A program made the translations under genes and the position numbers. DNA of 8,495 bases, from positions 14,102 through 22,596 of the forward strand of contig JAUMVS010000010.1 of assembly GCA_030530045.1 (NCBI GenBank), in the 5' to 3' direction. How positions within the stretch are numbered: position 1 is the stretch's first letter; each line of letters starts with the position of its first letter. Positions 1 to 5,181 of the stretch are shown here, one piece after another. The DNA is from Phoenicibacter congonensis. GTDB taxonomy: Bacteria; Actinomycetota; Coriobacteriia; Coriobacteriales; Eggerthellaceae. The notes beneath the pieces are model-generated. The model was not told where the DNA came from. It did not search any database and saw only the letters and a list, made by a program, of their open reading frames with translations.

Positions 1-66
1 TGGACCCATCACTCTCAGGTTTTGTGTAGAAAATGAATGACATCGTGTGATGACGCTTGCCTTCGC
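1..66. other. Tail of an upstream transcription unit, gene not identifiable
   Basis: All three forward frames meet a stop codon within the first 40 bases: TGA at 34-36, TGA at 38-40 and TAG at 25-27. Any of them could be the end of a gene lying outside the window. The intrinsic terminator at 67-88 shows that rightward transcription arrives here. The fragment is too short to choose a frame or a family. Confidence 0.25.
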
Positions 67-88
67 CTTAGCTGCTGGCTAAGTTTTT
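67..88 (+). terminator. Rho-independent terminator of the upstream unit
   Basis: A perfect 6-bp stem (CTTAGC at 67-72 with GCTAAG at 78-83) closes a 5-base loop and is followed at once by five T residues (84-88). This is a textbook intrinsic terminator for rightward transcription entering from outside the window. It isolates the membrane-protein gene at 152 from upstream transcription. Confidence 0.75.
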
Positions 89-103
89 CGCCTCGCTCAG
101 CTA

Positions 104-124
104 TTAAGATTTTTGACATCTTAA
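104..124. repeat. 7-bp inverted repeat upstream of the membrane-protein gene
   Basis: TTAAGAT (104-110) and ATCTTAA (118-124) are perfect inverted copies separated by TTTTGAC. The dyad lies 27 bases before the start codon at 152, between the upstream terminator and the ribosome binding site. It could be an operator or a small leader hairpin. A perfect TTGACA hexamer (113-118) falls in its centre, but no matching -10 lies at normal spacing, so no promoter is called. Confidence 0.4.
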
Positions 125-151
125 AGAATTGATTTTAGGGAAGGAAAAATC

Positions 152-811
152 ATGGCAGAAGAAAACAATGCTCAACCAGCGCAGCAGGTCAAAAAGACAT
201 CTGCACTCGGAATTACGTCTTTAGTTTTGGGAATCGTTGGCCTAGTTGGGTCGTGGATTCCGATTCTTAATAACGCTTCGTTTTTCATTGCTTTGTTTGG
301 TGTGCTCTTCGGCGTAATCGGCCTAATTAGCATCGCGCGTTCGAAAGGAACAAAGGGCGGCAAGGGTCTCACAATCGTTGCGACTTTGATTTCTGTAGTC
401 GCAATTGTTGTCGTTTTGGCAACTCAATCGATTTACGGAAAGGCAGCCGACGAAGCAACTAAAACACTCGATAAAGCCGCAGGCAATGCAACTGAAGAAA
501 TCTTAAACAAGGACGTTACGGTAGATTTCGGCGACTATGCTGTTGATGAAGAAACAATCGGTTCCTACGTCAGCAAAAACGGTCACTTGACTGTAACAGT
601 AACGAACCTCAATTCTGAGTCGAAGACCTACAACATCCAACTCGAGGCTGTAGATTCGGCAGGCAACAGAATTCAATCTGATTATGTTTACGCAAGCAAT
701 CTTGCTTCTGGGCAATCGACATCGAGTGATGTTTTCAATGCATACACGGAAGATGTCGTTGACCAATATGCAAATGCAACCTTCAAGGTTGTTCAAGTGA
801 GCCAGTATTAG
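152..811 (+). CDS. Membrane protein with three N-terminal TM helices and an extracytoplasmic beta-rich domain (DUF4190-like / FxLYD-like)
   Basis: The 219-residue protein has a short polar N-terminus (1-14) and hydrophobic segments at about 17-35, 43-62 and 73-92. Residues 95-118 form an Ala/Lys/Glu-rich linker. Residues 120-219 are rich in alternating hydrophobic and polar residues, with an LTVTVTNLNSESKTY strand pattern. The Gly/Ser-rich first helices resemble DUF4190 proteins, and the C-terminal domain resembles FxLYD-type immunoglobulin-like domains of Gram-positive surface proteins. Both assignments come from pattern recognition only. An odd number of TM segments would put the C-terminal domain outside the cell if the N-terminus is cytoplasmic. 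The start has a good ribosome binding site (AAGGA at 141-145, 6-base gap). It appears monocistronic, between terminators at 67-88 and 838-884. The molecular function is unknown. Confidence 0.85.
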   Translation: MAEENNAQPAQQVKKTSALGITSLVLGIVGLVGSWIPILNNASFFIALFGVLFGVIGLISIARSKGTKGGKGLTIVATLISVVAIVVVLATQSIYGKAADEATKTLDKAAGNATEEILNKDVTVDFGDYAVDEETIGSYVSKNGHLTVTVTNLNSESKTYNIQLEAVDSAGNRIQSDYVYASNLASGQSTSSDVFNAYTEDVVDQYANATFKVVQVSQY

Positions 812-837
812 TCGACGTTCAAACATTAAAGACGTTT

Positions 838-884
838 GCACCCTTGAGCCTTTTCATTGAAGGTGAGAGGGTGCTTCCTTTGTT
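838..884 (+). terminator. Two-part hairpin terminator after the membrane-protein gene
   Basis: GCACCCT (838-844) pairs with AGGGTGC (868-874), and CCTT (849-852) pairs with AAGG (860-863) around a 7-base loop. The two stems are separated by a symmetric TGAG/TGAG internal loop that could form U-G, G-A, A-G and G-U pairs. The stem is followed by the T-rich stretch TTCCTTTGTT (875-884). It lies 27 bases after the stop at 811 and fits an intrinsic terminator, although its T-tract is interrupted. Confidence 0.6.
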
Positions 885-889
885 AAAAT
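881..889 (+). promoter_or_regulatory. Extended -10 promoter for the HTH-kinase operon
   Basis: TGTTAAAAT matches the extended -10 pattern TGnTATAAT, with a 5/6 hexamer (TAAAAT at 884-889). No convincing -35 sits 16-18 bases upstream, which extended -10 promoters tolerate. Transcription would begin near 896, downstream of the ATG at 888, so that ATG would not be in this transcript. This supports the GTG start at 933. Confidence 0.5.
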
Positions 890-932
890 GAAGCAAGTTA
901 GCACAAAGTTAATTTTTGAGAAGGGCAGCAGT

Positions 933-1358
933 GTGTCGCTTACTAACGAGCTTTTAAACGAGATAATTTCCACGACTTCGCTGGACAATTTCTTCGCGAC
1001 AAATCATGTGAGCAAATATTCACTTTACGATTACCTCACAATTTTGCTCGAGGCAAAAGGTCTTAAGCAGGCAGATGTCATCAAGGAAGCGGGCATCAAT
1101 TACACCTACGGTTACGAAATCTTCACAGGGCGCAAAACCTCGCCGTCGCGCGACATCGTCATAATGCTGGCGCTTGTGATGAAGTGTAACCTTGACGAGA
1201 CAAACAGGCTTCTCAAAATTTCGAACAATTCCGAGCTTTACTCAAAAAACAAACGTGATGTAATTCTGATTTACGCAGTTCTGCATGAATATTCAATTCT
1301 GAGCACGAACGGGGAGCTGCATCGTTTCGGTCAAACCTTGCTGGGTGAGGAAAAATGA
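933..1358 (+). CDS. XRE-like helix-turn-helix protein, partner of the Ser/Thr kinase
   Basis: This is a predicted DNA-binding protein of 141 residues from GTG 933, or 156 residues if read from ATG 888. Numbered from ATG 888, residues 47-113 show the five-helix XRE pattern: YDYLTILLEAKGLK (helix 1), QADVIKEAG (helix 2), a YTYGYEIFTGRK recognition region (helix 3), then two more helices ending in LDETNRLLKIS. The GTG at 933 is preferred. It has a good Shine-Dalgarno (GAGAAGGG at 918-925, 7-base gap), whereas ATG 888 has none within range and sits inside a -10 element. Homologues as I recall them also begin about ten residues before the STTSL segment. The stop overlaps the kinase start (ATGA), so the two are translationally coupled. 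Probable role: a transcription regulator or adaptor whose activity depends on the kinase. This is inferred from the pairing alone, and target genes are unknown. Confidence 0.82.
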   Translation: MSLTNELLNEIISTTSLDNFFATNHVSKYSLYDYLTILLEAKGLKQADVIKEAGINYTYGYEIFTGRKTSPSRDIVIMLALVMKCNLDETNRLLKISNNSELYSKNKRDVILIYAVLHEYSILSTNGELHRFGQTLLGEEK

Positions 1359-2587
1359 CGGAAGCTTTGGTCGATGAAACCCTTGATGCTCAGCTTGCAG
1401 CTTTCGACGAAGACTCCGAATGGCTAATTCTTGAAACTTTAAAACAGACGCCGACGGAAGCTACGCAGGTCGTTGTCAAAATTTCCGACGCAACGCAGCC
1501 AAAAAAGCGTTTTATCAGGAAAGAATTTGCAGATGGTTCAAAGCAGGGCGCTGCCTACGAAAGAGTTTGGGCGGAGCAATGCAGCGGCAATGAGCTTTCC
1601 TGCTGCCCAAAGATTGTCGACTTCTATAAATATGGCACGACGCGGGTCGTTATTCTTGAATATGCAGAAGGCGAAACGCTCGAGCAGTTTATAAAGAGCA
1701 ACACGCTTTCTGAAGACGAGATCAAGCGCCTGTTTCTCAAAATTTGCGATGCTGTACAGGAACTGCACACTGCTTTTGATGTGCCTTTGATCCATCGCGA
1801 CCTCAAGCCGACAAACATTATCGTCAGCGATGGGGAAGTGCGAATTATTGATCTTGGAATTGCAAGGTTTGAGCGTGGCGACTCAATTCCCGACACGACC
1901 CAGCTTGGAACGCCTGCTTTTGCGCCGCCAGAGCAGTATGGCTTTGGCGAGACTAACGCCGCGAGCGACATTTACTCGCTTGGCATGGTCTTCTATTTCA
2001 TGCTCACAAAGAAGCTTTCAAGCGCGCCTCTTCGCGACAACCCTCAGATTGTGACCGGGGTTCCGCCAGAATTTCTGCGCGTTCTTTTAAAGTCGACTGC
2101 GTTTGATCCAAAGCAGCGCTATTCTTCCGTTACCGAGATGAAGAAAGCCTTGGGTGCTCTTTCTAAAAGGTCTGCAAAAAAGTCTTCGGAAAAGAAACCT
2201 GTGGCTTCCGCAAATAAAGCTCCTGCTCAAGTGAACAAAACTAATGACGCTTTTAAGAACACGTATGCGTTCAAGGTTGTTGGTCGCGTGTGGAATGTGT
2301 GTGTCACTGTTGTGTGGTTATTAATGTTTTTAGCGGGGGTTTTGGGTATTTTTAATGCGAATGGCGAATTTGCGAACAGATCTTTAACCTATAGGCTGGT
2401 GGCCGACATCGGAATAATTATTGTGCCAGTCACGATTTGGGCGTTTGTTCTTTTCGACAAAAGTCGCTTGAAGAAGAAGCATCCAAGGCTAGAAAAGTAC
2501 ACTTTTGGGTGGCTTTTGCTGCTGGCGTTCATCGGTTTTGTAATCATGTTGGCGGCAGGATTCATCACTGCCTACGCCCCAATTTAA
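1355..2587 (+). CDS. Membrane-anchored Hanks-type serine/threonine protein kinase
   Basis: The 410-residue protein has an N-terminal kinase domain (about 22-270), a Lys/Ser/Ala-rich linker (271-305) and three hydrophobic segments at about 312-333, 347-367 and 384-407. Catalytic motifs are present: likely ATP-binding lysine K56 (RKEF), HRDLKPTN at 147-154 with D149, K151 and N154, metal-binding D166 in DLG (replacing DFG), GTPAFAPPEQ at 185-194 (PPE in place of APE), SDIYSLG at 204-210, and R255. The glycine-rich loop is unrecognisable: residues 27-46 contain no glycine. The other residues suggest an active enzyme. The kinase domain should be cytoplasmic. There is no extracellular PASTA or other sensor domain, so any signal would be sensed in or near the membrane. 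The start overlaps the HTH stop by ATGA and has GTGAGG 4 bases upstream. It is not a typical PknB, and substrates are unknown. The HTH protein is the obvious candidate. Confidence 0.92.
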   Translation: MTEALVDETLDAQLAAFDEDSEWLILETLKQTPTEATQVVVKISDATQPKKRFIRKEFADGSKQGAAYERVWAEQCSGNELSCCPKIVDFYKYGTTRVVILEYAEGETLEQFIKSNTLSEDEIKRLFLKICDAVQELHTAFDVPLIHRDLKPTNIIVSDGEVRIIDLGIARFERGDSIPDTTQLGTPAFAPPEQYGFGETNAASDIYSLGMVFYFMLTKKLSSAPLRDNPQIVTGVPPEFLRVLLKSTAFDPKQRYSSVTEMKKALGALSKRSAKKSSEKKPVASANKAPAQVNKTNDAFKNTYAFKVVGRVWNVCVTVVWLLMFLAGVLGIFNANGEFANRSLTYRLVADIGIIIVPVTIWAFVLFDKSRLKKKHPRLEKYTFGWLLLLAFIGFVIMLAAGFITAYAPI

Positions 2588-2600
2588 ATTTGCGGTTCAT

Positions 2601-2640
2601 CGAGCATTTATGATTCGGCGTTTTGCCTTTGCTCGTTTTT
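2601..2640 (+). terminator. Probable intrinsic terminator of the HTH-kinase operon
   Basis: CGAGCA (2601-2606) pairs with TGCTCG (2630-2635) and is followed directly by TTTTT (2636-2640). A small inner GGC/GCC hairpin (2617-2619 with 2625-2627) lies in the long loop. The position, 13 bases after the kinase stop, is right. The large asymmetric loop makes it weaker than the terminators at 67 and 7191. Confidence 0.5.
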
Positions 2641-2657
2641 GAACTCGCAACATGCGT

Positions 2658-2663
2658 TATAAT
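2658..2663 (+). promoter_or_regulatory. -10 box of the tRNA-Arg promoter
   Basis: A perfect TATAAT lies 13 bases before the first base of the tRNA, so transcription would start around 2670 with a leader of about 7 bases. The best -35-like sequence, TTGAAC (2639-2644), is only 13 bases away, which is too short. The -35 is therefore left uncalled. Confidence 0.55.
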
Positions 2664-2676
2664 AAACCTCGCTTAT

Positions 2677-2752
2677 GCGCCCGTGGCTCAACGGATAGAG
2701 CATCGGACTTCTAATCCGGCGGTTGCAGGTTCGAATCCTGCCGGGCGCACCA
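2677..2752 (+). tRNA. tRNA-Arg (anticodon UCU)
   Basis: A full cloverleaf can be drawn. The acceptor stem is GCGCCCG (2677-2683) with CGGGCGC (2742-2748). The D stem is GCTC/GAGC (2686-2689, 2698-2701). The anticodon stem is 2703-2707 with 2715-2719 and its loop is CTTCTAA, giving anticodon TCT at 2710-2712. The T stem is GCAGG/CCTGC (2725-2729, 2737-2741) with a TTCGAAT loop. The discriminator is A2749, and the CCA end is encoded (2750-2752). It decodes AGA and, by wobble, AGG. It is a single tRNA, not a cluster. Confidence 0.97.
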
Positions 2753-2856
2753 CTTCTTAGATTAATTTCCCTTTAGTTGTTTCTTGCTCTTCGACCGCTC
2801 TTTTTTGTGCGTAAATCTTGTTGTGAATCGAGGCTTTTAGCCCGCAAAACCCTGTC

Positions 2857-2876
2857 TGTTAGAATTATTCATTACA
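2857..2876 (+). promoter_or_regulatory. Extended -10 promoter with an overlapping AT-rich dyad, upstream of the importer operon
   Basis: TGTTAGAAT (2857-2865) fits an extended -10 (TGnTATAAT, hexamer 5/6). The -35 region is weak. Transcription would start near 2872, leaving a leader of about 115 bases before ATG 2987. GAAT-T-ATTC (2862-2870) is a perfect short dyad centred on 2866, flanked by TGT and ACA at the ends of the 20-base block. Its location over the -10 and start site is where a repressor would act. Similarity to a Fur-type 7-1-7 site is partial (about 8 of 14 positions), so a metal-regulator operator is only a suggestion. Confidence 0.4.
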
Positions 2877-2891
2877 GGCTTTCGATTTTTT

Positions 2892-2960
2892 CTGCGCTTA
2901 GAGTAAATTTGCCTGTTCTGTGTATTGGCTTTGAGCAATTCTGCCCAAATTCACTCGCAG
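2892..2960 (+). other. Possible structured 5' leader of the importer mRNA
   Basis: Three blocks pair in order across 69 bases: CTGCG (2892-2896) with CGCAG (2956-2960), AGT (2902-2904) with ACT (2953-2955), and ATTTG (2907-2911) with CAAAT (2946-2950). An inner hairpin can form in TTGGCTTTGAGCAA. The element ends about 14 bases before the strong Shine-Dalgarno GGGAGG (2978-2983) and leaves it open. It does not match any riboswitch class I can recognise. Confidence 0.3.
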
Positions 2961-2986
2961 ACATTTTATTAGGAAAGGGAGGACCA

Positions 2987-4057
2987 ATGAAATTTAAGAA
3001 AATCATGGCCGGCGCCATGAGTGCACTGCTTTGCTTTGCGCTTGTTGGCTGCGGCACGTCTTCTGACTCAAGCTCTTCATCAAACAAAGAGCAGCTCGAA
3101 GACAAACTTGTCATTTATTCGACACACCCTGAAAAGCTTCTGACGCTCGTAGCAGACGCTTTCACTGAGGAAACAGGCGTCCAGGTTGAATTCGTCAACC
3201 TCAAGGGTGGTCTCGCTGACAGAATTTTGAGCGAGAAAGACAACCCACAAGCTGACGTAATGTATGGCGGCTCAACAACAGTCTACACTCAGCTCGCATC
3301 GGAGGATTGCTTCGAGGCAACCACACCTTCTTGGGCAAACGAGCTCGAGTCGGAGTACAAAGACTCAAAGGGTCTTTGGTACGCAACAATCAAGACACCT
3401 GTAATGATGTTCTACAACACCGAGATGCTCAGCGCCGACGAAGCTCCAAAGAGCTATGCTGACCTCGCTGATTCTAAGTATGAAGGCCAGGTTGTCACAA
3501 GAGACAACGCTTCTTCTTCACAGCGCGAGTGGATCTGCGACATGATTTATTCGCTCAGCAAGAACGGAAGCATGGACGACGCTAACAAATGGCTCGCTGG
3601 TCTCGCTTCAAACACCAAGAGCTACTACAATTCTGGCTCGATGATGTTTAAGGCAATCGGTAACAAAGAAGCTGCAATCGGCGTTTCAACACTGAACGAC
3701 ATCCAGACAAACAAAGAGACAAACGGCATGCCTCTGCAAGAGGTTAGCGCAAGCGAAGGCAATGTAGTTGCTCTTGACTGCGTAGCTGCTCTCAAAGGTG
3801 CTCAGCACTCCAAAGCTGCAGCTGCATTTGTTGAGTTCTGCGGCCGCGCTGACATTGCTGCAAAAATCGCTAACGAGCAGTCTCGCATCCCAACTCTCAA
3901 GAGCGCTCTCAAAGACAGCCCTTCATGGATGCAGTCTGACATCAAGATGCTCGACGTTGACACTGCAACAGTTTCTTCAAAGCAGTCTGAGTGGCTCGAC
4001 CTTTGGAACAACACTGCATACGACGCCGACAAAGTTATTGCTAGCGAAAGCAAATAA
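2987..4057 (+). CDS. Lipoprotein substrate-binding protein of a ferric-iron-type ABC importer
   Basis: The 356-residue protein starts at ATG 2987, which has a strong Shine-Dalgarno (GGGAGG at 2978-2983). The open frame extends upstream to 2777, but that part lacks a ribosome site and would bury the signal peptide. Residues 1-21 are a lipoprotein signal: KFKK, then a hydrophobic stretch, then lipobox L19-V20-G21-C22. A Ser-rich tether follows (24-32). The mature part starts with LVIYSTHPEKLL and carries NPQADVMYGG (86-95), typical of family 1 extracellular binding proteins in the AfuA/FbpA group (COG1840). Adjacent tyrosines Y213-Y214 lie at roughly the position of the iron-binding Tyr pair of FbpA, but I could not align them. 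Phosphonate, thiamine or other ligands of related proteins remain possible. It is the first gene of the importer operon. Two hairpins separate it from the ATPase, which suggests it is made in excess. Confidence 0.9.
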   Translation: MKFKKIMAGAMSALLCFALVGCGTSSDSSSSSNKEQLEDKLVIYSTHPEKLLTLVADAFTEETGVQVEFVNLKGGLADRILSEKDNPQADVMYGGSTTVYTQLASEDCFEATTPSWANELESEYKDSKGLWYATIKTPVMMFYNTEMLSADEAPKSYADLADSKYEGQVVTRDNASSSQREWICDMIYSLSKNGSMDDANKWLAGLASNTKSYYNSGSMMFKAIGNKEAAIGVSTLNDIQTNKETNGMPLQEVSASEGNVVALDCVAALKGAQHSKAAAAFVEFCGRADIAAKIANEQSRIPTLKSALKDSPSWMQSDIKMLDVDTATVSSKQSEWLDLWNNTAYDADKVIASESK

Positions 4058-4082
4058 CTCAACATCACTTTAAGCGCACACC

Positions 4083-4112
4083 AGCTGGCTCAAACTCGGG
4101 CCAACTTCGTTT
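4083..4112 (+). terminator. Hairpin after the binding-protein gene, possible partial terminator
   Basis: AGCTGGCTC (4083-4091) pairs with GGGCCAACT (4098-4106), with one mismatch and one G-U pair around a 6-base loop, and is followed by TCGTTT. The stem and moderate T-tract, 26 bases after the stop, suggest leaky termination within the operon. No good promoter is visible before the ATPase, so some readthrough is required. Confidence 0.4.
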
Positions 4113-4162
4113 AAGAATAGGTCGCCGACGCACAAAACCGCTGTGTCGGCGACGTTCTTAAA
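4110..4162 (+). other. Large intercistronic stem-loop between binding protein and ATPase
   Basis: An outer 8-bp perfect stem (TTTAAGAA 4110-4117 with TTCTTAAA 4155-4162) and an inner 9-bp perfect stem (GTCGCCGAC 4121-4129 with GTCGGCGAC 4145-4153) are separated by a small TAG/G internal loop. Three more pairs extend the inner stem to a 9-base loop. It is not followed by a T-run. This fits an mRNA-stabilising or processing hairpin that protects the 3' end of the binding-protein message, as known between binding-protein and permease genes in other importer operons. The role here is inferred. Confidence 0.65.
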
Positions 4163-4200
4163 TCACATCAACATTAATCAACTTTTAAGCAAGGTTTAAA

Positions 4201-5181
4201 ATGAGCGACATTTCCATTAAAGATTTAACTTTTTCCTATGGCGGACAAGATGTTTTAAAAAACATCAATCTTGAAATCAAAGATGGCGAACTCCATTCGC
4301 TGCTCGGCCTTTCAGGCTGCGGAAAAACAACGCTGCTTCGCCTCGTAGCTGGCTTCTTGACTCCAACGAGCGGAAAAATTTTCATCGACGGAAAAGATGT
4401 CACGAACCTTGCTCCTGAAAAGCGCAGCATGGGCATCGTTTTTCAGAATTACGCCCTGTTCCTGCACATGACAGTTGCAGAAAATGTCGCCTATGGTTTG
4501 AAAGTCGATAAAGTTTCGAAGGAAGAGGTCAATAAGCGAGTTGATGAATATCTCGACCTTGTGAACATGACTGAGTTCCGCGACAGAAACGTTCGCGAGC
4601 TTTCTGGCGGCCAGCAACAGCGCGTTGCGCTTGCTCGTGCTTTGGCACGTGGCGTAAACGTTTTGCTGCTTGACGAGCCGATGAGCAACCTCGACATTTC
4701 CCTTCGTGAAAAAATGCGCGCTGAACTGCGAAAAATTCAGCAGCAAATCGGAATTACAACGCTTCTTATTACTCATGAGCAGTCAGAAGCCTTGTCAATT
4801 TCAGACACAGTTTCGGTCATGAACCAAGGTGTCATCGAGCAAACTGGCACGCCCTACGAAATCTACGAAACTCCAAAAACGGAATTCACACGCACATTTA
4901 TCGGTGAGATGAACGTCTTTGATAAAGATTCGGTCTGGTCGAAGTTTGAATCGATTGAAGCCGACGGGAAAATCTACATTCGCCCCGAGCATCTCTGGAT
5001 TGATCTCGAAGAGAAGGAAGGTGCGATTAGAGGCGTTGTGAAACGCATCAAATATGAAGGCTCTGTAATCTACTGCGTGGTTGCCGTTGACGGCAAAGAG
5101 GTTCGCGTCATGATGCTAAACACCCGCACAACGGTTCACTTCAAGCCTGGCGATGTTGCCTGGATTAGCGAGGCAAAATAA
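4201..5181 (+). CDS. ABC importer ATPase, ferric-iron/spermidine (FbpC/PotA-like) family
   Basis: The 326-residue cytoplasmic protein hydrolyses ATP to power the importer. Visible motifs: Walker A G36-LSGCGKT-T44, Q-loop Q82, signature LSGGQ 134-138, Walker B VLLLDEP 154-160 with catalytic E159, D-loop SNLD 162-165 and H-loop H192. Residues 256-326 form a short C-terminal TOBE-like domain (IRPEH, then a beta-rich stretch ending FKPGDVAWI). This is typical of importers for iron, polyamines, sulfate or sugars. It is slightly shorter than usual FbpC proteins. Two positions usually proline in this family are leucine: L37 in Walker A (usual GPSGCGKT) and L88 in ALFLHMTV (usual ALFPHMTV). The ribosome site is modest (AAGG at 4191-4194). 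The stop overlaps the permease start (TAATG), so the two are translationally coupled. Confidence 0.93.
   Translation: MSDISIKDLTFSYGGQDVLKNINLEIKDGELHSLLGLSGCGKTTLLRLVAGFLTPTSGKIFIDGKDVTNLAPEKRSMGIVFQNYALFLHMTVAENVAYGLKVDKVSKEEVNKRVDEYLDLVNMTEFRDRNVRELSGGQQQRVALARALARGVNVLLLDEPMSNLDISLREKMRAELRKIQQQIGITTLLITHEQSEALSISDTVSVMNQGVIEQTGTPYEIYETPKTEFTRTFIGEMNVFDKDSVWSKFESIEADGKIYIRPEHLWIDLEEKEGAIRGVVKRIKYEGSVIYCVVAVDGKEVRVMMLNTRTTVHFKPGDVAWISEAK

Noticed and set aside
113..118. Perfect TTGACA -35 hexamer upstream of the first gene
   Set aside because: The sequence 16-18 bases downstream (TAGGGA region) is a poor -10 and overlaps the ribosome binding site, so a transcript from it would lack the Shine-Dalgarno.
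503..841. 112-residue minus-strand frame opposite the membrane-protein gene
   Set aside because: It is antisense to a well-supported gene, with no Shine-Dalgarno or recognisable domain; it is a shadow frame.
2730..2752. Integration site at the tRNA-Arg 3' end
   Set aside because: No second copy of the tRNA 3' segment and no integrase or phage gene is seen in the window.
2777..2986. 70-residue N-terminal extension of the binding protein
   Set aside because: It has no ribosome site at 2777 and would bury a clear lipoprotein signal. ATG 2987 has GGGAGG at good spacing.
2753..2986. TPP or other known riboswitch before the importer
   Set aside because: No CTGAGA-type thiamine element or other recognised aptamer core is present in the leader.
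4312..4776. 154-residue minus-strand frame opposite the ATPase
   Set aside because: It lies wholly within the conserved ATPase coding region and has no independent coding evidence.
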